64,000 bases of DNA. It comes from Zhengitettix transpicula (lineage: Eukaryota > Arthropoda > Insecta > Orthoptera > Tetrigidae). Position numbers and translations under genes: made by a program. Below the pieces are notes generated by a model. That model worked only from the letters and a program-made list of their open reading frames with translations, was not told the origin of the DNA and did no database searches. The stretch is from positions 214,626,746 through 214,690,745 of the forward strand of contig CM073590.1 in NCBI GenBank assembly GCA_037074705.1. The letters run 5' to 3'. Positions 24,945 through 36,950 of the stretch are shown here, one piece after another (position 1 is the first letter of the stretch; every line of letters starts with the position of its first letter).

Positions 24945-25143
24945 AAAATACCCTTGTTTCGGACACGTTTTCCTCGTGCATGAATTGGCATGAAGCGTTA
25001 AGGATTACTAGCTTTCGTAACTGACTGAATGGTGAAATTTATAAGGGGCAACGTACATGGGGACAAGGTTTTGAATTTGTTCGCAAGAGTTTGGTTGGAA
25101 GGGATGCGAATTTGAAAAATGAACTTCAGAGGCATGTAAAACG

Positions 25144-25216
25144 TATATGGGGAAGTATGTCACTGACTCAGAGGGATTTAACGTTGAGAATGATTTTTCA
25201 AGGTGAAGCAAAAATG
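25144..25216 (+). repeat. Direct repeat, unit 2
   Basis: ATATGGGGAAGT, then ACTGACT and CAAGGTGAAGCAAAAAT, paired with 24870-24944. It suggests an old local duplication of about 274 bp or two linked repeat copies. Confidence 0.6.
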
Positions 25217-25594
25217 TTTAATAGTTCATAACTACTTCAAGAACGAGAGATAGAGGTAAGAGATATTTAATATTCATATATATTTAGAAGCTTTTTGTGA
25301 GAAAACAGACTCCTATGGTCATTAATTAATTCTTTTACGTAAGCATGGTTATCAAACATTATTTTCTTTGTTTCTTTTGCGTACGTTTCTACCTAAGATT
25401 TTATTTATATGCACATTTTCAAAAGGCTATTTAAATTTTAATTAACAATATCAACCCCGCCTTCATTTATTTAAAACAAATAAATCCCTACTAAATAAAT
25501 CACTGAGGCTACCACAACACATTCAAGTAGGAGTAAAGCAAGTACTCTTAAAATGTGGTGTTTATCGTAAAAACTTGATAGCCTATATATATAT

Positions 25595-26610
25595 TGTAAT
25601 GCCAATTAATTAAGACATTAATTGTGGAGATTGATAATCTAAATTGTTAGAGAAACATTCTCGACGGCGATACAACAGAGCAACAATGTAGCAGAGTATT
25701 GTCGGAAGAAGCTCTGCGCGCTCAAAATTGCGAGACGGCAGTTCAGTTCACGTTATGATTTGGTCAGATGCAAACCGCATTAAAATAATGAGAAGTTTTG
25801 AGTTGGCTTGAAGGTTTGGTCAAATACAGGTCGCATTAAAATATTGAGTAGCCAGTTCGCATTGAGTTGGCTGGAAGGTTTGGTCAAGTACACGACGCAT
25901 TAAGAGTTCACGTTACGGTAGAGTTCAGGCCGTATTTCGAATCCTCAGCGATCGGGTGGTCGTAAAAGAACTTTTGGAAATTGGAGACTAAACACGTACC
26001 GAGAGACGAGGACTAAAGCGAAAGGCGAGAGCGAGTATCGAAGGCAGAACTACGAAACCTGCTAAACACCAACAGATTTGTGGACGTAGCCGGCAGTGGA
26101 GATCGGCAGACGTCAACCGAGGAGGAGACGCAAAGGAGGTTCCTGGTTCCTGATTTTGTTCCAAAAATATTAAATCTAGAATCTGTGAGTTTAAGTAGAA
26201 GCTGTGCAAAAACCCGCCATAGTGCTGCGTAAGCCAAAACTATCCTGGAATATTGCCGTGAGTACCAATATAAGACAATTAATTATGTAAACCGGATTAA
26301 AAGATAGATGTCAGATATCGTTCTCTTCCTTTGATAAAATTTGTTAAGTAGAATCCATTTTTTAGTATAATTTCGTCGACAAGTAAATTTAGTCTTTGTT
26401 AATTGACGAGTAAATCTTTTTATTGAAATTTGTGTTGATAAGATATCTAAATAAATGATAAGCCATTATCAAACCCAGTAATGACCCTGAGATAAATTCT
26501 ATTTGTAATTAATCGTGTAAATTGTTTTAAATATTTGCTAATAAAAAATTGTTTGATTTTAAAGTTTATAATTTTTCATTTAAAAAGCCACATCATTTTT
26601 GTATATTACA
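25595..26610. mobile_element. Solo LTR, copy 1
   Basis: A 1016-bp block starts TGTAATGCCAATTAATTAAG and ends TTTGTATATTACA. The termini TGTAAT/ATTACA form the short inverted repeat expected of an LTR. It is homologous end to end with 34902-35903. Degenerate internal tandem units (around TTTGGTCAA and CGCATTAA) lie near 25760-25910. No retroviral-type ORF, primer site or second LTR lies nearby. The target duplication is not clear for this copy. ORFs at 25988-26237 lie inside it and are not genes. Confidence 0.7.
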
Positions 26611-26696
26611 TAATGGCTTCCACAACGTGTGGCACGAATAAATCCAAAGTCATTAAATTAAATTAACTGCTATTAATGTTAATTATTACAATATAT

Positions 26697-27178
26697 TGTT
26701 TTTTTTTAATTTTGGCTGCTGATTTACAATCTACTCTTAATACTTAGAGTAATAAGTAAATTGTTTAATTACGAATTATTATTAAAGCTGTTTGACTTGA
26801 GTAGGGCACCGTCCAGTGGCGGGTCTCTTGGATTTATTCAGTGATGTCTTCTGGCCATAATCTCTTCAATATTATTGCTACGGGTTATTGGAGGTAGAGG
26901 TCGGCGATGGTTTTTTTTTGCTGTGGTTTAGTGTTCTATGTTTGCTTTTGGTGGCATACGTCTTGATGATTTCTGAAATAAATGGAATTTTGAGGTCGCG
27001 ATGGAGTGTATGCTTTCTGATGTACCACGGTGCATCGACTAGGGTGCGCAATGTCTTTGATTGAAAAGTCTGCCAGATCTTGATATTTGATGGTTTGCTG
27101 CATCCCCATAATTCGATCCCGTAAGACCATACAGGTATTAGTATGGTTTTATATAGAAGCAGTTTTTTTTTTCAGTAG
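26697..27178 (-). pseudogene. Non-LTR retrotransposon, RT C-terminal fossil
   Basis: On the minus strand from 27175: LLYKTILIPVWSYGIELWG, then KPSNIKIWQTFQSKTLRTL and APWYIRKHTLHRDLKIP. This is the region downstream of the RT palm in Jockey-type LINEs, related to the element at 12645-13700. The frame is open over about 100 codons, then decays. A T run at 26699-26710 is the poly(A) tail on the minus strand. The element is 5'-truncated at about 27175. Confidence 0.8.
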
Positions 27179-27216
27179 TGGATGACAGTTTTTTAAATAA
27201 TCTTCTTTAATATTAT

Positions 27217-27720
27217 TTTACGGCGCAATTTTTAGGCCAAAGCATTGTAAATTACAGTCAGTGTACTGGAAGAATGAGGAGATTGGAAATGTTTACACTC
27301 TATTGTTTTCGGTAAAGCGTGTGTAATACGCAGAACTTTGATAAAACAGCAGTTTGGTTTGGGAGCTCGAATGATAATGTTCATAGTGAAGTCTGTATTG
27401 GGACTTTCACCGATGATTGCCATAGTGAGTCTAGTTTTGGAGGCCAGCCGAGTATAATCATAGCTAAGGTTGTTCTCACGACTAAACAAGTAGCGGAATT
27501 TAGTAAAGCCTATGCTGAATAAAGGCTGATAATATATTAACCGTGTGGTATTAACGACTTTGAATGTAAAGCCGAAAGATGTAAGTATTCTTTTGTAACT
27601 CTGTTGAAATCCATATAATTTGCTTCTAATTACAAATTATTATTAGAGACCCAGTAAGCGATCCTGAAGATTTGAGTCCCTTTAAGAGCAGTGGCATTTA
27701 TTTAAAATATGTACAGAAAT
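27217..27720 (+). repeat. Dispersed repeat, copy 2 (uninterrupted)
   Basis: It starts at CGGCGCAATTTTTAGGCCAAAGC and ends near AAATATGTACAG. It aligns in blocks to 1716-2600 but without the retroposon found there. ORFs at 27232-27522 lie inside and have no recognisable domain. Confidence 0.5.
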
Positions 27721-28171
27721 TAAATTAAATATAAATTTTCCTTTTATCTTTAAAAAGTTGTAATAATTCAATCATAAAATCCTGTTAATTACTTTCCCCT
27801 TTAAAATTCATTTTCTTTGGCCCGACTCACTCCTGCCCGATTGGCGTTTGCCCGACAGGTCATTTTCCCGAAAGGTGCGTATTTTCGAAATAAATAATAA
27901 TTTTAACATTGTAGAATACTTAATATTTTAGTTATCTTATTATATATGATTATTACTGTAAATTAAGTTACTCTATAATCTGTGAAACAATATTTGGTAC
28001 GCGTATTACTTAAGATCGGGGAACAACCTCCGTGGATTTAAGATAACTCTAGCACCTATGCGTTGTGATTGAAGGGGGTCGCATTTTCCAAATATGCGAT
28101 AACGGCATATACTGGCGATATTTACGGGGTCTTTCAGATTCATAATGTATCTCTCGAGGTTTTCATCCCCC
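27721..28171. other. Intergenic DNA with degenerate GCCCGA repeats
   Basis: At about 27818-27885 GCCCGACTCA, GCCCGATTGG, GCCCGACAGGTCATTTT and CCCGAAAGGT follow each other, a decayed short-period tandem repeat. Nothing else is supported. Confidence 0.45.
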
Positions 28172-28590
28172 AGCGGTATAAGGACAGTTCTAGTGGTGGA
28201 GTGACAGGTTGTGTTAAAACTACTGCGTTAATGGCCGAGATTGGTGTCGAATCCGTTGTAATGTTCGCCACTGAGTTAAGTTTTGGCATTTCAGCAGGGC
28301 TAAGTTAAAGTTTAACCCTTGTTGAGGGGGTGGTAGAGGGAGATAATAATAATTTGATATAGACCGAGATTCGTGTCAAAAAGTATAACACCGTTTTAGA
28401 TGCAATTTCGGGTAATATTAAATTATTATTATTATCATCCATTACTACCCCTACCCCAAGAGGCGAAACTTTAACTTAACCCTGCTGGAATGCAATAATC
28501 CAGCGACTGCCATAACACCGGATCTTGGTCGTTATCGCATTTTTTATCACTCCATTTCACCTCACTCCTAGAGCTGTCCTTACGCCGTTT
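28172..28590. mobile_element. Foldback (long inverted-repeat) element
   Basis: Two arms of about 190 bp meet near 28390. The left outer end CGGTATAAGGACAG pairs with the right outer end CTGTCCTTACGCCG. CAGCAGGGCTAAGTTAAAGTTT in the left arm pairs with AAACTTTAACTTAACCCTGC in the right. Inner ends are GATAATAATAATTT and its complement. Arm divergence suggests age. No transposase is present. Confidence 0.65.
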
Positions 28591-31012
28591 TTGTACTAGA
28601 TCCGTGTATATCTGAGCGTGTGTGCATGAGGTAGAGAGAGAAGGGGGATCTCATAAATTGAAATAAAGTTCATTACTCGTCACAAATAAATGAATAAGCC
28701 CTTATTCTGCACGGTCTTGTTATAAGAGTAAGAGAATGAGGAAGGTTTGGAAAATATGTTGCAAGAAATGGACAACTTACAGCAAAGTGAAGGATGAAGA
28801 AAAATATACCCCTTTTATTTACAGTGTATAATCGCATAGACCTATGTAACATTTGTATTTGCCTTCTGAATTATCTTAGTTAAAAAACCGATAACAATAA
28901 CTTTCCTCCTGCTTTTAATTATTCATTTTGTTTGAAATTAATAAAGTTATACTTTATCGGAAACTAATACTTCTCCCGCAACAAAATATTAAGTACTTCT
29001 TAATGTTGCATAAATGATTGAGTTTATTAAATTTTACTACGTAAGTTTTTTAGTAGTTCAAGAACGAAATAAAAGTCTCTACCTTTCCTTTCGTTTTTTT
29101 TGCGTACTATCTGTGTGAAAGTTGCCCATAAAAATAGCAGAGGGCACGGCAAGATTAATGTTCGGAGCGTTTTATTGCTCTGTAAGCGAAAATTTAATGC
29201 ACTGAACTTTGCTTACAATTCCTCCTAATAAATGTGTTTTGCGCGACTATTTTGACTTTGTAGCGCAAAACAATGGAGAATAATGGTTCTGTTAAATGAT
29301 CAATTTTATTCTTCATCCAAGTTATTTCAGGATTAGATTCTGAAATAACTGTCACTTTTATGTGACTATTATACTATACACTTCCATTTTGCTATTAGAT
29401 TACTTCGCATTGCGGTATCCAATACTTGAAATAATTTGTATAAATTACGTTGTAGTGTTTTAAAAGACGTATGCATTGTCAGAGAAAGAACATAATGCGA
29501 TTAACGGTTTTTTGTATTACATAATTAGCTGTAAATTCTAAAAAAAACGCCATTTAAATCGAATGGAATCTGTACCACGATAGTGCACGCCTTACACCGC
29601 GAATATTGTTACTCAATATCTCGACAAATTAATGTTAAATGTATTTTTTGTCGGTAGTATTTTCCATTAGCGTCAGAGTTCAGTGCTGCAGGTGGGAAAT
29701 TAACTGAGAATGTCGACGGGACATGTGAATTACAATATCTCATCAGAGTCATCAATCAGAATGAAAATATATACATTAGATATGCGGTCAAGAGGTCAAT
29801 GGTTAGGGAAGGATAACCATTTCACCTCAGGCAGTTACATATTATTATATATCATTTATGAAGAATTAACTGTTCTAAATCATCTACTATTTTACTAAAT
29901 ATATATGTAATTCAGCAGTAGGCGTAACTCTACTTGTTTTAGCCACTGAACTTAGCAGTCTCCTTATATTTCTCAATCGCACCCTTTCTTGAGAGCTCCT
30001 AGTTATTCGAACGAGATGGAATCCTCGAGTGCCTATAAATATGAATCATTCTTGGAGGAGGCGCTTACGAGTAATAAGCATTTATTTTTATAGTTTTGTG
30101 TTTATAGAAGCGGCACGTCTCCGCAGTAATCTGCTGGAAAACCGCGTTACTGTTATGACCTACTGTAAAAACGCCTTTAATGTTAGGACATGTTACCTCG
30201 TATCCCTAGGGCGGAGTTTACATTTAACCGTTTTTACAACAAAATAGCAGCTGTATACGTAATCAGTTTCATCAGAATTCACCTCCGGATTTAAACTGTT
30301 GCTGTATACGTAATCGCGCTGGGTGTTCTGATTCACCGGCTAAAGAAATGAAACACTTGAAGAGCCTATTTGCCAATTTCTTAGTTGAATTATGTTTATA
30401 ATAATTTCAAAAGGAGAGTTTCTCCATGCTGTTGCATTGCAAATCTACCTCATTTAGCCTTTTCTGATAGTCTTACCGTATATTACATAGACAGTTGTTC
30501 TGGAGCTGAACACACAAACAATCATGTAAATAATGCCAGGATGTTTTACTTTCAAGCTGTGAATAATTGACATCCTGACGATGAATAATACAAAATTAAT
30601 TTATAATTCAAAATATTTTCATTATGCACCAAATCTCCGTAGCTTTCTAAAACTTCAGTTTGTTTAATAATTGAACCTAGTATCTACCATAGCCATCTTT
30701 CTGGTACACATGTCCGAAGCATACACCATGTAATGAAAGAGTAACGCGCTTAAAGCTCAATTATGAAATCTGGTAATGGGTGAGAATTGAATATAGTTAC
30801 CACCTACAGATCACACTGGAAACTATCATTTCAATGGAGTATCATAAATATCACAAATATAATATTTTACAGATTCTTTCACTTTCATACACAGGAGCAT
30901 AATGTTTTGCCTCATCATTGTCAAATGATCTGGTGTCTTGACGCGAAAAGATAAATATATAAGTGGAGCACAGATGAATGAGGAATCAGTTTAGCAACAA
31001 TACTTTACGAAA
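28591..31012. other. AT-rich intergenic DNA
   Basis: No gene is supported. GCTGTATACGTAATC occurs twice near 30249 and 30302. Small ORFs at 29710, 30029 and 30385 have no domains. Confidence 0.45.
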
Positions 31013-31591
31013 TTGGTGAAATCCATAGAAATAAGCCCCTTTGACAAAAATTTCTTGGGAACGAACATCTTGGAAACAGCGAAGCTGATAGGCTGTTCCC
31101 GTGCTACTGTCGTCAGCATCTATCGAAAGTTGTTCAAGGAAGCTGAAACCAAGTGTATGCGAGAATGTCTTGGACGGTGCACGCCCCATATAAGAACGTG
31201 GAGGACTGAGTATTACCCGCTCTTTACAGCAGTATAGTCTGATAGCAGACTACAATGCTGGTGCAAGCATCATAAGTTTTCGGATCACATCGTTCAGCTT
31301 ACTTTCGATGGCGTCTTTCGGCGTGTCATAAGGCCAGGGTCTTTCCAACGTGGTTTGATGAAAATGATAGTGAACTCACGGTGATGTTTTGGATACCAAA
31401 TTTGCTGAAATTTACCCAATGGAACACATCTAGGACGCTAGTTGCTTGCCTCTTAATCTCCGGTCTGTAATTTAATGGAATTTCGTGACTTGTTCGTAAA
31501 CATTTGTTCAATACAACTCCGGAAACCTACCTGGGACTTGTCGAATCGCAGCTGTATTGAGTACCAAATGATATTAAGCTGATGGTGACTT
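31013..31591 (+). pseudogene. Tc1-like transposase fossil
   Basis: The first part (31013 on) keeps the Tc1 helix-turn-helix: ETAKLIGCSRATVVSIYRK. A block LIADYNAGASII follows near 31242 in another frame. After an internal deletion the C-terminal region appears from about 31330: ARVFPTWFDENDSELTVMFW, then a worn KFTQWNTSRT where the family has a DLNPIEHLW-type motif, and TYLGLVES at the end. Frameshifts, stops and the missing middle of the catalytic domain show it is dead. Terminal inverted repeats were not identified. A retroposon inserted just downstream at 31605. Confidence 0.8.
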
Positions 31592-31604
31592 ATCAGTGTA
31601 ATGC

Positions 31605-32176
31605 CGAAGCAGCTAGCTGTCTGCGAGGGCTATTCTCTCGCAGGCAGTTCCTGCCAGGGATGATCTCTCGCAGGCAGAACCTTGTAGGAGAGACACGAAG
31701 GGGCTACCTTTGGGGATGCCTTTTCCTCTCTCAGTTTTTGAACTAAGGTTCCCACAAGCCGAGGCACCTCGGCCTGTTTTGAGAGGTGTATGTTCCGGGG
31801 TCACAGACCTTGGGCATACGGTAAGAGTTGTTCTCTGTTTCCATTGGAAAATTCGGCCAGCTGCCTCCTAAACTGGTCGAGGTAAGGAGAAGGTAATGCT
31901 GCGTCCACACAGCAAACTCTTCTCCCGCTATCGGAAGGGCGTGGGACAAGTACCCAATGCCCTACCTACCTGATGCAGGTTTTTCTAGGGTTTTCCCTGC
32001 ATTACTTTTAGGCGAATACCGGGTAGGATCCTTAAACTATAGCCCGGGGGCCCTAGTTTACCTTGGCTACCTTCCTCTACCCTTCCACATCCTCCCTTTC
32101 AAATCCCTTCCTATACTATTAAAGGGGAGTTGCCACCATGTGGATTACCCTCATGTAGCCTGTTACCCTAAAAAAA
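31605..32176 (+). mobile_element. Poly(A) retroposon, full-length copy with 13-bp target duplication
   Basis: About 572 bp, sense on the plus strand: CTCGCAGGCAG-type head, body, GTAGCCTGTTACCCT and an A tail. ATCAGTGTAATGC is duplicated at 31592-31604 and 32177-32189. With the copy at 848-1405 this defines the ends of the family. Confidence 0.85.
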
Positions 32177-32189
32177 ATCAGTGTAATGC

Positions 32190-33779
32190 AATGGAAACAG
32201 GACCCACTTCATTCATATTATGGATAAATTTCATTAGCAGCAACTTTACTCAAATAACCAAATGCCGACATCATTTGTTTTGTTTGCAAAACTAAACGAG
32301 AGTGGCCAACATCGCAATCCAAAATCATAACGTATGTATATCTAAAATTTCGGTATATTTAATTTAATATTAGCATTCTCCGCCCTTTTACGATAATATA
32401 TCAATCGTATTTAATAACGTTCGGCACTACACAATCATACTTAAAGAACTACAGGAATGATATGATATAAGATTATTATCACGTTAATTGTAGCAAACAA
32501 TTTTGGGAAGTTTTGGAGATATGATCTTCGCTGAAAACGGGAAATTCCATGCCGCCTTCCAAATAATTTCTATGTTCAATTATATTAAAATATTGTTATT
32601 CGGAAAGAAGGACCATTGTTTCCATAGTTTCCTGTCTACAGTAAAGGTTTTTAGTTAAACTGTATAGTCTATTATTAATCAATGTATTAAGCAAGCCCAT
32701 GTATTGTCAAATGTTAATTTCTTACTTCGCGGAATATTTTTTTCTCATAAGTGTAATTTGCATGTTTAATATATCGTATTCTCCTATGTCTTCATTTAGT
32801 TTCTTAATAATGCTCAAACTGTCGTAAAATTATAAACATTAATGGAGCATGTCATAAGGCATACGGATTACAATTTCCTGCTTAGAAACTTTTCTCTGTA
32901 ATTTGGGAACAAGGTAAGCGAATAAGAAAGTTTCTATCCTACGAGCGGCAGTAAAACAAAACGGTGCCTTCGTAGTAAAAGTAGGAAGTGTTATTGTTGG
33001 TGTAAGTATTTCGAGCATCGCAAAGAGAAGCTAACGAATAGTGAGCCGGATTAACGTTTTTGTTCATTTCCATGATTTAAGTTGATGGACTCCGTTTAAG
33101 TTATAGTATGTCATAAAACCGACATTTATTTCAACAGATTTTCAGTCATTAATACAAAACGCCGTCTCAGAAGAATTTTGAATAAACGTGTTTCTGAAAA
33201 GTAATAATATGATGTTAGTTTGGAAGTGAAAACGAAATATGTGGGGTAACTTTTTCGTATTTAATGATCAAAATTGTGTTTGAAGTTTTTGTGACCTGTA
33301 GGTTGAATTTTAAAAAACGTTCACCTACTTCTTAATCAACATGAATGTGAAAGAGGAGTCTCTGATTCTATGAGCGGTTCATGTGAATTTGTTGTCTGTC
33401 GGGTAAGCTCGGATGGAATACGTAATTTAGTTTGTAACAAATAAATGTTTGGAAATTCAAGCCGGTGCAATGGAACAAGAACGCAGAGAAACCACATGAT
33501 AGATGCTCAAGCACTTACTTAATCTGCGAAACGCAATGTATGACTATTTCCCAGAATAACTTATCACCTTCAGAGACAGGACAATTTAAGACGTAGACAT
33601 TTACCGGTAACGCTATGTCAATAAACAAATCATTTTTTCTCGAAAAGATATCTTTAATAAGTTTAAAATACCTCATTTGTATAGACTGTACTAAGTAAAT
33701 TAGCTTATAACTAGTGATATTTTTAAAAATTGTTTTAGAGTATTCTGAGTTCTCATATACTAAATAAATCTTAAAATGA
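32190..33779. other. AT-rich intergenic DNA
   Basis: No supported gene, RNA or repeat. Confidence 0.5.
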
Positions 33780-33962
33780 AAAACTGACGTCTGTTTTGAA
33801 AATTAATAATATGAAAGAAAGTCAAATACAGGCAAAATAAGTATTTATATAAATGTTTTCTGGAAACCTTGTTAATTTCTTCAACTGCTAAGAAAACTAA
33901 AAAAAATCAAATGCCTAGAGTGATAAAACTGCACAACTCAATTGACAAAACTCAAAAAAAGT
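33780..33962 (-). repeat. 180-bp dispersed repeat with decayed hammerhead-like core
   Basis: It shares ACGTCTGTTTTGAAAATTAATAAT, AAATACAGGCAAAATAAG and the AACTGCACAACTC block with the copies at 36780 and 38815. The core is worn (TTTTCTGGAAACC). Confidence 0.5.
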
Positions 33963-34498
33963 AAACTGCAGCCTATTTTGATCTGTATAGAAGTTAACAC
34001 GTGTTACGTTAACAGGCTGAATACAAAACAGAGTCTTGCAGTGATTGTTTATTGAATAATTGTGATTTGAACAGACATGACTTTTAGCGTATACAAGTAC
34101 ACGCTCCTGTAAATTAATTTTTTATGTCTTCCTGAAAAAAAAAATTATTTTAAAAAAAATTATAAAAATTACGTGAACAATATTTATGGTCATCTTTCAT
34201 AGGTTGGATCAATTATTGTCGTAACAATAAAATAAAAATATATGAAGACATGTTCAAATATTAAATATAATGACAATTATTGTACATAAATAATATAATA
34301 TATTAAAACAACGGTGTAAATAGTTAGCTTGAAATATTAGTAGTTTTATTTAGGATGAAAATTAATAATAATTATATTGATTTTTTTATATTATATTTAT
34401 TTTAAGTCGCATCTACTATAGAGGTAATTAGAGACTACATGGTTAAGTGAAGCTTATTTATTCATTAATTTTTCCTTACAGACTAGTACATGGTACAA

Positions 34499-34855
34499 AC
34501 AGATAACATCGGTAAAAATACTATCAATCTAATTAACCCTGAAAAATATTTATATCGACCGTGTTTGCATGTTTCAAAATTTCCACCCCCACCCCTGGGT
34601 GTTAAATGACAAGTTTAATGTCATAATTACACTCGGAGACCTTCATAACCCTGGACTGGACTCCAATCTCGGTTATATTCGCGTTATTTTCTTGTAACGT
34701 CCCTAAGGGTGCTCCTTTCCCATGTTGTAAGGGGTTAAAATTATACACAGATAATATCGGTAGAAACACTATCAATCTCTTTGACCTCCAAAAATATTTA
34801 TGCGACTTAAATATCGGCCGTTTTAGCATGTTTATATATTTCCACCCTCGGGTGA
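34499..34855 (+). repeat. Two tandem units of about 247 bp
   Basis: ACAGATAACATCGGTA at 34499 and ACAGATAATATCGGTA at 34746 start two similar blocks. Both run through ACTATCAATCT and AAAATATTTAT to a TTTCCACCC...GGGTG end. The same sequence occurs at about 38160-38280 inside the 37198 repeat, so this is a fragment of that family. Confidence 0.6.
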
Positions 34856-34901
34856 GAAGTGCATAAATTACTTTTTGTCTATTAAAAAGGTTTATATGTA
34901 T

Positions 34902-35903
34902 TGTAATGCCAATTAATTAAGACATTAATTGAGAAATTGAAAATATAAATTGTTAGAGAAATCCTTTGTGGTGGCGGTCCAGAACAGAACAACAATAGAC
35001 AAGCCAAGCATTGTTTCCTTTGTCGGAAAGCCCGCAAAATGGGGTATGCGCGATAAAATTGCGAGACGGGAGTCAGTTGGCCGGAAGATATTGAGAAGTG
35101 CAGGTCGCATTAAGATATAGAGAAGTCGAGTTCGCATTAAGATATTGAGAAGTTCAGTTCGCAAGGTTTGACGAGATAAAGTTTGCGGTGGGACGTCGTC
35201 GAATAATAACTGTTAATTGGAGAACGATAGAGCAGTTTGCAGCTTGCAGAGAAATATTGAGAATTAGCATTTAACAGAGTTGATTGGTCCCTGAACATTT
35301 TGCTCAAGACAAAACATTGACTAGAGTATAACGACGAAACCTGCTAAGCACAAAACAGTTTTGTGCACATAGCTGAGCAGAGTTAGCAGAAGTCACCCAA
35401 TGCAAGCGGTCTACCAAGAGGACGAAGGTGGATCATCCGGGTTCCTGATTTTGATGTAAAAATATTGATTTAGAATCTGTGGTTAGAAGCAGTGTAAAAC
35501 CTGCCGTAGTGTTTCGACAATTAAAAGTATCCTGGAATGCTGGGCAGACGTGAGTAAAAAAAAATTACAAAACAACTAATTATGTAAACCTGATTAAAAG
35601 ATAGCCGTCAGATTTCGTTCTTCTCTTATTAATTAAAATTTGTTAATTAGAGTCAATCTTTTTAGTTTAACTTCGTTCGCAAATAAATTTCATTCCGATT
35701 TAATTGACAAGTAACCTTTCTTTTGAAGTAATTGTAAATTGTTGATAAGATTATAAATATAATGATTCGCCATTATCGAACCCAGTAGAGACCCTGAGAT
35801 ATATTTAAATTGTGTAATTGTGTTAAATAATTGATAATAAATATTTTGTTTGTAAAGTTGATTAGTTTTTTATTTATTAAACGCCTCTCGTTTGTATATT
35901 ACA
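34902..35903. mobile_element. Solo LTR, copy 2, with 4-bp target duplication
   Basis: A 1002-bp block with the same termini as copy 1 (TGTAATGCCAATTAATTAAG start, GTATATTACA end). GTAT flanks both sides (34898-34901 and 35904-35907), a 4-bp duplication typical of Ty3/gypsy-group integration. No internal region or partner LTR exists nearby, so it is a solo LTR left by recombination. Confidence 0.75.
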
Positions 35904-36197
35904 GTATGTTTAATAGTTTTGATAATATAATATTAAAAAGAAATTGATGAGTTATTCATATTACAAAGGTTACATGAATGTCGAAAGCAAGCCACTGTTT
36001 TTAAACTATTTTTGTATATATTGTATCCAATTTTTTTGCACTAAGTTTCTGAAATTTTAACTACTCTTATTTAAGTTATACTTGTAAGGATTCTCGAAGA
36101 GGATTTCCTGTTTTCAATAAATAATTAAGTTTGTAATCCATCCCCGAGTATAATAGTTTTTGGTCTGAACCGCCAAAATTATTTAAATAATTTTCAG

Positions 36198-36456
36198 ACG
36201 TGATGTCTCCAAAGGGCAATTCCGTATTCTAGACGGGAAGGTTTTAGCTACTGCGAATCTCGCGAGTTGCGGACAACTTGGTATTCCGCTCGGTAATAAA
36301 ACTTCTACAAATAAGCAGCATCTTCGTCAGTACGGTCACAGTATCGTGAACTTAACTTTCAGGGTCGTTAAAAATAGAGGAAATCCGGGAGAAGCTGTTC
36401 TGAAGTTCGCAAAGCGGAGGGCTGCAGCCGATAGCAGCTATCTTCGCCGCACCTGA
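36198..36456 (+). CDS. Possible 3'-terminal coding exon, unrecognised product
   Basis: A TTTTCAG acceptor-like site at 36191-36197 is followed by 85 open codons and a TGA at 36454-36456. The stretch is clearly GC-richer than its surroundings. The translation (for example GQFRILDGKVLATANLASCG, then KFAKRRAAADSSYLRR) resembles no family I know and has no in-frame ATG at its start. The preceding exon would need to end with two bases of a split codon. I found no upstream partner exon, and the opposite strand has no better frame. It may be a real terminal exon of a small gene, a fragment of an unknown repeat, or chance. Confidence 0.25.
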
Positions 36457-36779
36457 CGGTTCTCAGCGTCTCTTCAGACATCGCAGACGTCCTTCATTGC
36501 CTCTTTCTTATATGTATTTCCGCATAACGAAAAGAGGTGACTGAAAATAATCCGCTCCAACTTATAGCGACTGTAAAAACAACTCACAAATCAAATCAAG
36601 AATTTTATAAGACAATGGGAAAAGAGGGAAAACAACTTCCTGAACGATTTTCATATTATAAATTTGAAACATTCTTTTTATTAGCAATTACTCAGTCAAT
36701 ATACACATTTTAGCCACTTTATTAAGTGACGATGCAGCACATTGATTTTTTTAAAATTAAAATATAATACGCCTGTAGT

Positions 36780-36950
36780 AAAAATATACTAATTACATAA
36801 AATAGCCAAGTAAGAAGCAAGAATTGGAATAATATAAATTCCACTCTACGTTTCTGTAATCATTGTCCCCTTCGTCAGGTGATTAAAATCACAAGAGCAC
36901 TGAGTACGCCACAACCACGCAATCCAGTTATCAAACTCTACAGCAAAGCG
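36780..36950 (-). repeat. 180-bp dispersed repeat with hammerhead-like core
   Basis: AATATAAATTCCACTCTACGTTTC, then the core. On the minus strand it reads CTGACGA, then GAAACGTAG. It is related to 6835, 19380, 33780, 38815 and 42015. Confidence 0.5.

Noticed and set aside
28069..28308. 79-codon gene
   Set aside because: Its 3' two-thirds falls within the left arm of a foldback element, and no domain is seen.
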